64,000 nt of DNA from Bifidobacterium olomucense (GTDB lineage: Bacteria > Actinomycetota > Actinomycetes > Actinomycetales > Bifidobacteriaceae), in the NCBI RefSeq assembly GCF_012932375.1, contig NZ_JAAIIG010000009.1, forward strand, positions 50,877 through 114,876, in the 5' to 3' direction. Made by a program: the position numbers and the translations under genes. The stretch's first letter is position 1; every line of letters begins with the position of its first letter. Shown here piece by piece: positions 49,150-58,087 of the stretch. Under the pieces are notes generated by a model. The model did no database searches and had not been told where the DNA came from. It saw only the letters and a program-made list of their open reading frames with translations.

Positions 49150-52074
49150 ATGCTGCAAATCAACATGGCTGACGTACTGAACGTCATCGGCTCGCTGACG
49201 CCGTACCTCATCGCAGTCGGCGTGCTGCTGGCACTGGCCATCATCATTACGTTCGCCGCCAACAAGAAGACGGTGAAGACGGTAGCCAATCGCAAGCTTA
49301 TCCATTCCGAGTCCTGGCTCGTGGCGCTCGTCGGCATCGTCGTATCAGTATCCATGATGCTGTCCGGCCCGCTGGCCACGCTGCTGAACAACGCGACCAT
49401 CACCAAGTACCAGCTGTCCGACTCGACCGTCGCCGCAGCAAACAAGCTGGCCAAGGACGTGCAGACCGAAGCCGTCACCATGCTGAAGAACGACGACTCC
49501 AACCTGCCGCTGGCCAACAAGAAGGTCAACGTGTTCGGCTGGGGCTCCACCAACCCGGTCTACGGCGGCACCGGCTCCGGCTCCATGTCCGACCAGTACG
49601 AGACCGTCTCCCTGCTCGACGGCATGAAGGAAGCCGGCATCGAAACCAATGCCGACCTGACCAAGCTGTACACCGACTACCGTGCCGATCGCCCGGAAGT
49701 GGGCATGTGGGCCCAGGATTGGACCCTGCCTGAAGTGCCGGTCGATCAGTACTCCGACTCCCTGATCTCCAGCGCCAAGTCCTTCTCCGACGAAGCCGTA
49801 GTGGTGCTCACCCGCGTTGGCGGCGAGGGTGCCGACCTGCCGATGGACATGACCGCCGACGGCATCACCTACACCGACAATTCCAAGGACTACAAGGATT
49901 TCCAGAAGGGTCAGAGCTTCCTTGAGCTTTCCCAGACCGAGCGCAACATGCTCGACCTGGTCACCAAGAACTTCGATAAGGTCACGCTGATCTACAACGG
50001 CGCCAACACCTTCCAGTTCGACTTCCTCGCCAACTATCCGCAGATCAAGTCCGTGCTGTGGTGCCCGCCCGCCGGCCAGACCGGCTTCTCCGCCCTCGGC
50101 GAGGTGCTCGCCGGCGACGTGAACCCGTCCGGCAAGACCTCCGACACCTTCCTGAAGGATCTTACCAAGTCCGTCTCCTACAACAACTTCGGCAACTTCA
50201 ACTACGACAACGCCGATGAGTTCGAAGTCTCCTTCAACTCCTTCGCCGGTGCCGTGACCGCCACACCGAGCTTCGTGAACTACACCGAAGGCATCTACGT
50301 GGGCTACAAGTTCTACGAGACCGCCGCCGACGAGGGACTGATCAACTATGACGATCTGGTGCAGTACCCGTTCGGCTACGGCCTGTCGTACACCACGTTC
50401 GATCAGAAGATGGGCGACGTGACCTACTCCGACGGCAAGATCAGCTTCGACGTGACCGTGACCAACACCGGTGACGTGGCCGGCAAGGACGTGGTCGAGG
50501 CGTACTACAACCCGCCGTACACCGATGGCGGCATCGAAAAGGCCTCCGTGAACCTGGTCGCCTTCGAGAAGACCAAGGAACTGAAGCCGGGCGAGTCCGA
50601 AACCGTCAAGATCTCCTTCGACGACGATGACATGGCCTCCTATGACTCCAAGAACGCCAAGGCATACGTGCTGGAGAAGGGCGATTATGAGGTGTCCATC
50701 CAGTCCGACTCCCATACCGTGATCGACGAGAAGACCGTGACCGTGGACGACACGATCACCTACAACTCCGACGACAACACCCATAACGGCGACAAGACCG
50801 CCGCCACCAACCAGTTCGAGGATGCGGAAGGCGACGTGACCTACCTGTCCCGTGCGGGCCACTTCGCCAACTACGCCCAAGCCACCGCCGCTCCGACCAA
50901 CTTCTCGATGAGCGACGAAGCCAAGGCCACCTTCTACAACAACGGCAACTACGATCCCACCAAGTTCGACAACGCGGACGACGAGATGCCGACCACCGGT
51001 GCCAAGAACGGCGTGCGCCTCGCGGACCTGACCGGCAAGGACTACGACGATCCGCAATGGGACAAGCTGCTCGACGAGCTGACCTTCAACGACATGGACA
51101 ACCTGATCGCCAACGCCGGCTACGGCACCCAGGCCGTGACCTCCGTCGGCAAGATTCAGGTGACCGACGCCGACGGTCCGGCCTCCCTGAACAACAACTT
51201 CACCGGCGTGGGTTCCATCGGCTTCCCGGCCTCCACCTCCTTCGCGTGCACGTGGAACAAGGATCTGGCCAAGCAGTTCGGCGAGATGATCGGTCAGATG
51301 GCGCGCGACATGCACGTGGCCGGCTGGTACGCCCCCGCCATGAACATCCATCGCAACGCCTTCTCCGGACGTACCTTCGAGTACTTCTCCGAAGACGGTC
51401 TGCTCTCCGGCGCGATGGCCTCCCAGCAGATCGCCGGCGCTCGCGAGAAGGGCGTGTACTCCTTCATGAAGCACTTCGCCCTGAACGATCAGGAAACCAA
51501 CCGAGACCTGATGCTGTGCACGTGGGCCAACGAGCAGGCGATCCGTGAGATCTACTTGAAGCCCTTCGAGATGAGCGTGAAGGAAGGCGGCGCACAGGCC
51601 GTGATGAGCGCCTTCAACTACATCGGCAACACCTATGCCGGCGCCTACGCTCCGCTGCAGCAGAACGTGCTGCGCAACGAATGGGGCTTCCAGGGCTTCG
51701 TGCTGACCGATTACTTCTCCGGCAACGGCTATCAGAACGCCGACCAGCTCGTGCGAGCCGGCAACGACGCGATGCTGGCCACCACCTCCATCACCAACCA
51801 CATCACCGATAAGTCCGCCACTTCGGTGAAGGCGATGCGCACGGCCGCCCACAACATCCTCTACACCGTGGCCAACGGCTGGCAGTATGAGAACGGCGAG
51901 CCCGAGGTGGACACCCCGATGTGGAAGACCGCCATGTACGTGGCTTGGGGCGTGACCGCCGTGCTGGTGATCGCACTGGAGGCCCTCGCCGTCACGAAGT
52001 TCCTCAAGCGTCGCAAGGCTGCTGCCGTATCGGCTGATGCGGCCGCTGCGGTTCCGGCTTCGACCGAGGCCTGA
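49150..52074 (+). CDS. membrane-anchored GH3 beta-glucosidase-like protein with swapped domain order
   Basis: A 974-residue protein. Two N-terminal helices (TPYLIAVGVLLALAIIITFA and WLVALVGIVVSVSMMLSG) precede the GH3 C-terminal-type domain (about 90-400) and a fibronectin-like region (FGYGLSYTTF to about 540). The (beta/alpha)8 GH3 domain comes last (about 620-900). It carries TDADGPASLN, GWYAPAMNIHRNAFSGRTFEYFSED, MKHFALNDQE and the probable nucleophile Asp854 in VLTDYFSG. A C-terminal helix (TAMYVAWGVTAVLVIALEALAV) and a basic tail end it. This order (C-domain before catalytic domain) is a known GH3 minority arrangement. The ribosome site GGAGGAG fixes ATG 49150. Likely releases glucose or another sugar from glycosides at the cell surface; substrate unknown. 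Confidence 0.88.
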   Translation: MLQINMADVLNVIGSLTPYLIAVGVLLALAIIITFAANKKTVKTVANRKLIHSESWLVALVGIVVSVSMMLSGPLATLLNNATITKYQLSDSTVAAANKLAKDVQTEAVTMLKNDDSNLPLANKKVNVFGWGSTNPVYGGTGSGSMSDQYETVSLLDGMKEAGIETNADLTKLYTDYRADRPEVGMWAQDWTLPEVPVDQYSDSLISSAKSFSDEAVVVLTRVGGEGADLPMDMTADGITYTDNSKDYKDFQKGQSFLELSQTERNMLDLVTKNFDKVTLIYNGANTFQFDFLANYPQIKSVLWCPPAGQTGFSALGEVLAGDVNPSGKTSDTFLKDLTKSVSYNNFGNFNYDNADEFEVSFNSFAGAVTATPSFVNYTEGIYVGYKFYETAADEGLINYDDLVQYPFGYGLSYTTFDQKMGDVTYSDGKISFDVTVTNTGDVAGKDVVEAYYNPPYTDGGIEKASVNLVAFEKTKELKPGESETVKISFDDDDMASYDSKNAKAYVLEKGDYEVSIQSDSHTVIDEKTVTVDDTITYNSDDNTHNGDKTAATNQFEDAEGDVTYLSRAGHFANYAQATAAPTNFSMSDEAKATFYNNGNYDPTKFDNADDEMPTTGAKNGVRLADLTGKDYDDPQWDKLLDELTFNDMDNLIANAGYGTQAVTSVGKIQVTDADGPASLNNNFTGVGSIGFPASTSFACTWNKDLAKQFGEMIGQMARDMHVAGWYAPAMNIHRNAFSGRTFEYFSEDGLLSGAMASQQIAGAREKGVYSFMKHFALNDQETNRDLMLCTWANEQAIREIYLKPFEMSVKEGGAQAVMSAFNYIGNTYAGAYAPLQQNVLRNEWGFQGFVLTDYFSGNGYQNADQLVRAGNDAMLATTSITNHITDKSATSVKAMRTAAHNILYTVANGWQYENGEPEVDTPMWKTAMYVAWGVTAVLVIALEALAVTKFLKRRKAAAVSADAAAAVPASTEA

Positions 52075-52117
52075 GGTTCCCTATAACTGAGGTTCTATAA
52101 CTGAGGTTCCCTATAAC
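52072..52117. repeat. tandem repeat TGAGGTTCCCTATAAC over the GH3 stop codon
   Basis: Three units (16, 14 and 16 bp) begin at the TGA stop itself: 52072, 52088, 52102. The middle unit lacks two bases. Probably a slippage product; each unit supplies a further TGA. Confidence 0.8.
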
Positions 52118-52125
52118 TGAATGCT

Positions 52126-52181
52126 GAAGTGGTCTCTCGCTGATATCGGCCTACATCGCCGGTATGGCGAGAGGCCACTTC
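52126..52181. terminator. bidirectional hairpin between the GH3 and K+ channel genes
   Basis: GAAGTGGTCTCTCGC (52126-52140) pairs with GCGAGAGGCCACTTC (52167-52181), 15 bp with one G-U. The loop is 26 nt. It lies between convergent genes and lacks a clear U-tract. Confidence 0.6.
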
Positions 52182-52235
52182 TCGTATATGCGTGTGCGTA
52201 TCGTGCGCGGTTCGTCGCCGTCGTCGTGCCGAAGA

Positions 52236-53033
52236 TCAACGCCGCTCAAGTTCCTCGCGCAAGCCGGCGACTGTGGCGGTCAGCTCGCGCACTTCCTTGC
52301 GCAACAGTTCGATTTCGGTTTTGCCCTGTGCCGTTTCCGTCGTGGCTGTGGTCGTGGCTGTTGCGATGGCGGCCTGCACGGCCTCCTTGGCCACCTCCTT
52401 CTCGCGCGCGTCCTCACGACGGCCGGCCTCCAGATTGACCTGGTCGACAATCCACGAAGCCAACGTGGCCGTAACGATACCGATCAATGCGATGCCGGCG
52501 AACATCAGCGCCACCGCAATGATCTTGCCTTGGAATGTGACCGGCGAAACGTCGCCGTACCCCACGGTGGTCACGGTGACGAACGACCACCACAGTGCGG
52601 TGCCGAAATCGGTGATCGTGGACCCGGCGGCCCCGCGCTCCACGGAATACACGGCCAGCGCGCCCACATACATCAGCATCGTCACCGCGCCGAACGAGTA
52701 CACGGTGATGCGTCCGCGCACCGCCATGCCGGACGTGCGGTTGAGCACATGCAGCACGGTAAGCAGCCTCAGCAGTCGCAGAGGCCGAAACATGGGCAGC
52801 GCGATGGTCAACAGCGCGAACAGGTTGCGTTTGAACCATCGCCAACGATCGTCGGCCAGCCACAGGGACACCACGTAGTCGATGACGAACGCCGCCCAAA
52901 TCGCATTGATCACGTTCTCGCACAGTGTGACATGCGTCCGCGCCAGAATCTCCCACGAGTACGCCACCAGAAACATCACGGACAGCATCATCAGCGGCCA
53001 GTCCGTCCACTTCTTCCACGTCTTCAGTCCCAT
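52236..53033 (-). CDS. voltage-gated-type potassium channel subunit
   Basis: A six-helix cation channel of about 265 residues. S1-S4 include the arginine-bearing FRPLRLLRLLTVLHVL (a voltage-sensor-like S4). The pore loop TTVGYGDVSPVT carries the K+ selectivity filter. A C-terminal coiled coil (KTEIELLRKEVRELTATVAGLREELERR) would aid tetramer formation. I start at the ATG of MGLKTWKKW (53033); the frame opens further up to a TTG at 53111, but that extension is basic and low-complexity. It sits between two GH3 genes. Role: membrane-potential or K+ homeostasis. Confidence 0.85.
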   Translation of the reverse strand: MGLKTWKKWTDWPLMMLSVMFLVAYSWEILARTHVTLCENVINAIWAAFVIDYVVSLWLADDRWRWFKRNLFALLTIALPMFRPLRLLRLLTVLHVLNRTSGMAVRGRITVYSFGAVTMLMYVGALAVYSVERGAAGSTITDFGTALWWSFVTVTTVGYGDVSPVTFQGKIIAVALMFAGIALIGIVTATLASWIVDQVNLEAGRREDAREKEVAKEAVQAAIATATTTATTETAQGKTEIELLRKEVRELTATVAGLREELERR

Positions 53034-53336
53034 ATTCCGATTGTAGAAGCGGATTGACGGGGTGCTGCTGGGCGAGTGCCGTCGGATGCCGGCGGCGCGC
53101 CGTCCGACCAATCGTGCGCGGGAAACGACAGGTTGTGTAATGAGCCCCGCTGGGCGTGCCTGAACCTGATTGAATCACACTAGCGGCGAATCGCGTGCAG
53201 CAGGGTGGCGCGGCTGGTTCGCCGGAGAGATACGCAACGAGTACGTGAAGTGCGCGGAGTACATGAAGTACGTGACGTGCGCGGGCCGGTGAGGTACGTC
53301 ACCGGTGTGCGCACCGCAAGTGCAAGGGAGGACGAG
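53034..53336. other. region between the K+ channel and second GH3 with 17-bp direct repeats
   Basis: Direct repeats at 53241-53257 and 53268-53284 (GTACGTGAAGTGCGCGG and GTACGTGACGTGCGCGG), 27 bp apart, lie ~55-95 bp before the GH3 start. They are candidates for a regulator site. GGTACGTCACC at 53293-53303 adds an inverted relative. No gene is supported. Confidence 0.5.
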
Positions 53337-55898
53337 ATGGCGATGGAACTCGAAGAACTTTCGGTGGGTGAGAAAGCGGCGATGCTTTCCGGAGCTTCCG
53401 AATGGGATTCGCGCGGCAACGAACGCGCCGGCATACCCAGCTTCGTGATGAGCGATGGTCCCCACGGCGTGCGTCGGCAGCTCGGCGAAGGCGACCATCT
53501 GGGCCTCGGCGCATCCAAGCCCGCCACCTGCTTCCCGACCGCCGGCACGGTGGCCAACTCATGGGATCCGGCGCTCGCCGAAGCGATGGGGGCGGCGCTC
53601 GGCCGCGAGGCGCATGATCTCGGCGTGAATGTGCTGCTCGGGCCGGGCCTCAACATCAAACGCAACCCGTTGTGCGGGCGCAACTTCGAGTATTATTCCG
53701 AGGATCCGATCGTGGCGGGACGCATGGCCGCCGGTCTGATTCGCGGCATTCAGTCCAACGGCGTCTCCGCATGCCCCAAGCATTTCGCGGTGAACAGCCA
53801 GGAGCTGCGTCGTCAGGCGTCCAACTCGGTGATCGACGAGCGCACGATGCGCGAAATCTACCTGACCGGCTTTGAAATCGCCGTGCGCGAGGCCGCGCCG
53901 ATGACCATCATGACCTCCTACAACGAGGTCAACGGCGTCTATGCGCACGAGAACAAGCATTTGTTGCAGGACATTCTGCGCGACGAATGGGGCTTCGACG
54001 GCATGGTCGTCTCCGACTGGGGAGGCTCCAACTCCGCCGTGGCGGCGGTTAAGGCCGGCGGTTCCCTTGAAATGCCGAGCCCCGGCTACACCTCCGTGCG
54101 TGAGCTGGAAGGTGCGGTCAAAGCCGGCACGCTCTCCGAGGCGGACCTGAACGCCCGCGCCGGCGAAGTGGCCAAAATCGCCCGCCTGACCCGTTGCGAA
54201 GGCGTGGGACGCAACGATTTGCTGAAGGACGATATTGCCGCGGCGCATCATGCCGTGGCCCGCCGCGTGGCCGAAGCGTCGGCTGTGCTGCTGAAGAACG
54301 CTGCGGCTGCGATCCCTGCGGCGGGTGACGGTGGTGCGGACGGAACCGTTGGCAATCCCGCCGTCTCTGTGCTTCCGCTCAAATCCGGCACCCGCGTGGC
54401 CGTGATCGGCGACATGGCCAAAACCCCGCGATTCCAAGGCTCTGGATCCTCCAAGGTGAACGCCACCCGCGAGGAGAATATCCTGGACGAGTTCAACGCC
54501 GCCGCCGATTCCACGGGTGTGACGGTTTCCGGCTATGCCCAGGGCTACGACCGCCAAGGTACGGCCAACCAGTCCCTGATCGACGAAGCCGTGGCGCTTG
54601 CCGCCGCCGATTCCACCGACGTCGTCATCGCCGTGGTCGGCCTTGACGAGCGCAGCGAATCCGAAGGGCTCGACCGTTCCACCATGGCCATCCCGCAGGT
54701 CCAAAACGATCTGGTGAATGCGCTGACCGCCGCCGGCAAGCCTGTCGTGGTGGTGCTCGTGGCCGGCTCCCCGGTCGAATTGCCATGGTTTGAGTCCGTG
54801 AGCGCCATGCTGTACGTCGGCCTGTCCGGTCAAGCCGGTGCCTCTGCCGCCGTACGCGTGCTCACCGGACGAGTCAATCCGTCCGGCCATTTGGCTGAAA
54901 CCTGGCCGCTGCGCTACGGCGACTGCCCGTCCTCCGGATGGTATCCGGCCATCGGACGTGACGCCATCTATCGCGAGGGCCCGTTCATCGGCTACCGCTA
55001 CTACGAAACTGCCGACGTTCCGGTCCGTTTCCCGTTCGGCTATGGTCTGTCGTACGCAACGTTCGCGTACGGCAACATGACCGCCGACGAAACCGGTGTG
55101 CAGTTCACCGTCACCAATAATGCTGACGTCGCCGGGGCCACTGTCGCGCAGCTGTACGTTGCCGGACCGTCGCGTTCCGACGCGGGCGTTGCGGCTGACG
55201 CGGGCGTTGCGGGCGTTGCTGGTGTTGCAGGCGGTGTGCTGCGTCCCTCCCGTGAACTCAAAGGCTTCGTCAAGGTTGAGCTGGACGCGCACGAGACGAA
55301 AACCGTGCGTATCGATTTCGATCGATACACGTTCCGTCACTTCGACGTTGCGGCCAACCGCTGGGCTATGGAATCCGGCATCTGGACGCTCGCCGTGGGC
55401 TCCGACGCCGAGCATTTGCCGCTCGTGACGCCGTTTGCCGTGGCCGGCGATGCGGACGTCGCGCCCGCCGATCCGGCGCTGGGGCACTACCTCGACGGTG
55501 ACGTCAAACACGTCACCGATGCCGAAATGGCCGTATTGTTTGGGCGAGAAGTCATCGCACCCGGCAAGCCTACGGTATTCGGCGTGAACGACCCGATCTC
55601 CAGCTGGATTGATTCGCGTGGGTTCGTGGCTCGTACCATTGCCAAAACCCTGACCAAACGCGAGGCCGCGGTACGGCAGAAAACCGGTGCTCCCGATCTC
55701 AATACGCTGTTCATTCTGAACATGCCGCCGCGCGCCATGAGCAAGATGACGCAAGGCATGGTCGATTCAGCCATGGTGGACGCCATCGTCGCGATTGCCA
55801 ACGGACATGCTTTCCGCGGACTCGGCGGGCTTATCGCCGGATTCTTCCGCAATCAATCTGCCAACAAGCGCACCGCAAAGGAGCTCAACCATGACTGA
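53337..55898 (+). CDS. GH3 beta-glucosidase-like glycoside hydrolase
   Basis: An 853-residue cytosolic enzyme with normal GH3 order. The N-terminal catalytic barrel has SDGPHGVRRQ, GPGLNIKRNPLCGRNFEYYSEDP, CPKHFAVNSQE and the nucleophile Asp227 in MVVSDWGG. The GH3_C domain (VAVIGDMAKTPRFQGSGSSKVN, VVIAVVGLDERSESEGLDR) and an FN3-like domain (FPFGYGLSYATF, then SRELKGFVKVELDAHETK) follow. The FN3 part carries a low-complexity insert (DAGVAADAGVAGVAGVAGG). An extra ~120-residue C-terminal region (LGHYLDGDVKHVTDAEMAVLFG) fits the longer bifidobacterial group. No signal peptide. GGGAGG lies 6 nt before ATG 53337. The stop overlaps the GtrA-like gene by 8 bp, so both are one transcript. Substrate unknown. 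Confidence 0.93.
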   Translation: MAMELEELSVGEKAAMLSGASEWDSRGNERAGIPSFVMSDGPHGVRRQLGEGDHLGLGASKPATCFPTAGTVANSWDPALAEAMGAALGREAHDLGVNVLLGPGLNIKRNPLCGRNFEYYSEDPIVAGRMAAGLIRGIQSNGVSACPKHFAVNSQELRRQASNSVIDERTMREIYLTGFEIAVREAAPMTIMTSYNEVNGVYAHENKHLLQDILRDEWGFDGMVVSDWGGSNSAVAAVKAGGSLEMPSPGYTSVRELEGAVKAGTLSEADLNARAGEVAKIARLTRCEGVGRNDLLKDDIAAAHHAVARRVAEASAVLLKNAAAAIPAAGDGGADGTVGNPAVSVLPLKSGTRVAVIGDMAKTPRFQGSGSSKVNATREENILDEFNAAADSTGVTVSGYAQGYDRQGTANQSLIDEAVALAAADSTDVVIAVVGLDERSESEGLDRSTMAIPQVQNDLVNALTAAGKPVVVVLVAGSPVELPWFESVSAMLYVGLSGQAGASAAVRVLTGRVNPSGHLAETWPLRYGDCPSSGWYPAIGRDAIYREGPFIGYRYYETADVPVRFPFGYGLSYATFAYGNMTADETGVQFTVTNNADVAGATVAQLYVAGPSRSDAGVAADAGVAGVAGVAGGVLRPSRELKGFVKVELDAHETKTVRIDFDRYTFRHFDVAANRWAMESGIWTLAVGSDAEHLPLVTPFAVAGDADVAPADPALGHYLDGDVKHVTDAEMAVLFGREVIAPGKPTVFGVNDPISSWIDSRGFVARTIAKTLTKREAAVRQKTGAPDLNTLFILNMPPRAMSKMTQGMVDSAMVDAIVAIANGHAFRGLGGLIAGFFRNQSANKRTAKELNHD

Positions 55899-56466
55899 TA
55901 CCACGAAGCCGACCGCGTCCGCCTCCGGGGCTGCCTCTGGGGCTGCCGCCGCTGAAGACAAGAAGCTCGGCCCTATTCGTCAATGGATTAAGGACCACCC
56001 CACCATCTGGGAATTCATCCTGTTCAACGTGCTTTCGAATATCTCCACCATCTCCCGTTTTGTGGTCACATGGATCGGTACTGCGGTGTTCGTGGCCGGG
56101 TTGGGCTTGACCGCGCCGTTCCACTTCCTGATCTTCAACTATCCGGAGTCCGGCAACGGTCTTGGCGGCTTCCTCACCTTCCTCTTTGCCGAGGTTATTG
56201 CGCAGGTGGTGAACTTCTTCGTGCAGATGAAGTGGGTGTTCAAATCCGATTCCAGCTTCAAGGACGCCGCGTGGAAGTACGCGATTCTGGCCGTGGTGAT
56301 TGTGGTGGTGAACCTCGTGCTGCCTGGCTATGTGACCGCGCTGTGCCAGGGCTGGGGCATGAACGCCGGTGTGGCCGGCACCATCGCCTCCGTGGTGAAC
56401 ACGCTGCTGGCCGTGGTGGTGAGCTACCCGCTGCTCAAGTTCTGGATTATGCCGAAGAACAAGTAG
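55891..56466 (+). CDS. GtrA-like small membrane protein
   Basis: A 191-residue protein. A disordered Ala/Ser-rich N-terminus is followed by four hydrophobic helices (FILFNVLSNISTISRFVVTW, FLTFLFAEVIAQVVNFFV, YAILAVVIVVVNLVLPGYV, TLLAVVVSYPLLKFWI) with the GtrA-like FVQMKWVFKS loop. GtrA proteins are thought to flip or present lipid-linked sugars. Translational coupling to a GH3 enzyme is unusual and suggests a shared glycan task, which is inference. AAAGGAG lies within the GH3 reading frame. Confidence 0.78.
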   Translation: MTDTTKPTASASGAASGAAAAEDKKLGPIRQWIKDHPTIWEFILFNVLSNISTISRFVVTWIGTAVFVAGLGLTAPFHFLIFNYPESGNGLGGFLTFLFAEVIAQVVNFFVQMKWVFKSDSSFKDAAWKYAILAVVIVVVNLVLPGYVTALCQGWGMNAGVAGTIASVVNTLLAVVVSYPLLKFWIMPKNK

Positions 56467-56473
56467 CATCGAG

Positions 56474-56514
56474 CTCGACCGGATGCTTTGCTGTGCGCAT
56501 CCGGTCGAGTTTTT
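56474..56514 (+). terminator. Rho-independent terminator of the GH3-GtrA unit
   Basis: CTCGACCGGATGC (56474-56486) and GCATCCGGTCGAG (56497-56509) form a perfect 13-bp stem followed by TTTTT. It lies 8 nt after the stop. Confidence 0.92.
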
Positions 56515-56593
56515 GCGTTTGTGTGTGTGGGGGGGGTGGTGTTTCTGGTGTTCCGGCTCTTTCGTGTGTTCTATGTGGTTCGTCGCGCGCTAT

Positions 56594-56791
56594 CCGCGTT
56601 ACGAGGGGCTGATTCCCGCTGTCCGAAAGGTCTATCTGCTTTACAAGGGGCTGGTCGTCCAGTAGACGGCATCCCAAAATGGCGCAATCGCGGCCCCTCG
56701 GTGCCTGTATACCTTGTGTTTCGACTGTTGGCAGCCCCCTGTAACGCAGATAGACCTTTCGGACAGCGGGAATCAGCCCCTCGTAAGCGAG
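56594..56791. repeat. family A inverted-repeat element, copy 3
   Basis: Arms of 60 bp (56594-56653 and 56732-56791) surround a 78-bp spacer. In this copy the middle block is identical in both arms (GATTCCCGCTGTCCGAAAGG), unlike copies 1 and 2. The outer motif reads TTACGAGGGGCTG (one base changed in both arms). It lies upstream of nrdH, after the GtrA terminator, so here it is not between convergent genes. An eight-G run (56529-56536) precedes it. Confidence 0.92.
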
Positions 56792-56927
56792 TTATCCCTC
56801 GATATCGGCTGGCCGGTCGGATGGATGCCGGAGCAAGGCAAATGTGAACAATGCCACATGAGGGTGGCTGGGGCGGTGACGAACGGTTCGTGTCGCTTGC
56901 TGAAAATGGCGGAAAATCAACGCGAGA

Positions 56928-56975
56928 ACACTATATCTAGTATTGTTGTGTGCAACACGCCACTACACATAGTGG
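56928..56975. promoter_or_regulatory. pair of NrdR boxes upstream of nrdH
   Basis: ACACTATATCTAGTAT (56928-56943) and CCACTACACATAGTGG (56960-56975) match the NrdR-box pattern (ACACWATATATWGTGT type). Centre-to-centre spacing is 32 bp, three helical turns, as in known NrdR-controlled promoters. The second box abuts the -35 element, so ATP/dATP-bound NrdR should block transcription. Confidence 0.85.
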
Positions 56976-56976
56976 C

Positions 56977-57004
56977 TTGATTGCGAATCGCATGGTTGTA
57001 ATAT
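56977..57004 (+). promoter_or_regulatory. promoter of the nrd operon
   Basis: TTGATT (56977-56982), a 16-bp spacer and TAATAT (56999-57004) give a good -35/-10 pair. They lie 45 nt before the nrdH start and directly after the NrdR boxes. Confidence 0.65.
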
Positions 57005-57048
57005 GACTTTCGCTTCATTTGAAAAATGCTGTTATCAGGGGAGTTGCT

Positions 57049-57303
57049 ATGACCGTCACCGTGTTCACTAAGCCGCATTGCCCGCAGTGCGAGGCCACCA
57101 AGCGCCAGTTCACCAAATTGGGTGTGCCGTTTGAGACCGTGGACCTGACCGAGAACCCCTCCACCCTTGAACAGCTGCAGGCCGCCGGCTTCCGACAGGC
57201 GCCGGTGGTGATCACTCCGGACAACTCTTGGACCGGCTATCGTCCCGATCTGATTCGTGAAGTCGCCAAGCAGGCTGCGGCTGTAGCCCCGGTGGCCGCG
57301 TGA
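57049..57303 (+). CDS. nrdH: glutaredoxin-like NrdH-redoxin
   Basis: An 84-residue thioredoxin-reductase-dependent electron donor for class Ib ribonucleotide reductase. The redox motif is [14 protein letters not shown]; the conserved [11 protein letters not shown] (WSGFRP in most family members) confirms NrdH rather than a plain glutaredoxin. AGGGGAG precedes ATG 57049. The stop overlaps the GTG of nrdI by 4 bp. Confidence 0.96.
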   Translation: MTVTVFTKPHCPQCEATKRQFTKLGVPFETVDLTENPSTLEQLQAAGFRQAPVVITPDNSWTGYRPDLIREVAKQAAAVAPVAA

Positions 57304-57851
57304 CGTCAGCACTCGACCGGCGGCCGCAGCAAACCGGTGCAAGCCGAACGGCGGACGCGCCGAATCGGAGCGCTCCGGCCGGCGATGGGACTTCCGCGGC
57401 AAGCAAGCCGGAATTCGTCGCCACTGGCAATCCGGTAGGTGCTTTGGTGTACTTCTCATCGGCTTCCGAAAACACGGCTCGTTTTGTGGCCGGATGCCGA
57501 TTTCAGGACGATGGCATCAACGTGTACCGTGTGCCGCTGAAAGCCTCCGAGCCGGCGCTGAACGTACGCGAACCCTACGTCATCATGGTGCCTACCTATG
57601 GCGGGGGAGTGATTGCGAAAGCCGTGCCGATCCAAGTCAAACGGTTCCTGAACGATCCGGAGAACCGTGCATGGATTCGCGGCGTCATCGCCTCGGGAAA
57701 CACGAACTTCGGCGAAGCCTACTGTGCCGCTGGAGACGTCATCTCCGCCAAATGCCGTGTGCCGTTCCTCTATAAATTCGAGCTGATGGGCACTCCGGAA
57801 GACGCAGCGGTCGTGAAGAACGGTCTGGTGCGTTTCTTCACCGAACACTGA
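57300..57851 (+). CDS. nrdI: flavodoxin-like NrdI
   Basis: A 183-residue FMN protein needed to assemble the dimanganese-tyrosyl cofactor of NrdF. The core begins at [15 protein letters not shown] (FMN phosphate loop) and contains VPTYGGG and [16 protein letters not shown]. About 45 residues of low-complexity N-terminal sequence precede the core, which is longer than usual (NrdI is ~130-150 residues). The GTG start is set by the 4-bp overlap with nrdH; a later start is possible. Confidence 0.94.
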   Translation: MTSALDRRPQQTGASRTADAPNRSAPAGDGTSAASKPEFVATGNPVGALVYFSSASENTARFVAGCRFQDDGINVYRVPLKASEPALNVREPYVIMVPTYGGGVIAKAVPIQVKRFLNDPENRAWIRGVIASGNTNFGEAYCAAGDVISAKCRVPFLYKFELMGTPEDAAVVKNGLVRFFTEH

Positions 57852-57928
57852 TTCGTCCAACTCCATTCGCCGTCCCGTCTCCGCCCCCTTCGTCCTTCGT
57901 TCATATCTGCCCCTCCCTGCCCCTTTTT

Positions 57929-57975
57929 CGCGAATATGTACCACTGACAGTGACTCAGTGGTACATATTCGCGAG
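57929..57975. repeat. twin palindrome 1 (TCGCGAATATGTACCACTGA arms)
   Basis: A perfect 20-bp stem, 57929-57948 with 57956-57975, around a 7-nt loop CAGTGAC. A near copy lies 159 bp downstream. Confidence 0.93.
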
Positions 57976-58087
57976 GGGAGGTACGGAGGAGGATATGGGG
58001 AAGATGAGGAGGGGCGTAGATAGGAGGAGGGGGGTATAGATGGAGGATTGCAGCGATTCGGAGATGAGGAACGGGACCGGACCGTAT

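Noticed and set aside
49345..51852. 835-codon antisense frame over the membrane GH3 gene (similar ones over ppc, the second GH3 and nrdE)
   Set aside because: Gly/Val/His-rich shadow translations opposite clear enzymes.
56529..56536. G8 tract as a phase-variation switch
   Set aside because: It lies after a strong terminator and far from any start codon, with no gene obviously affected.
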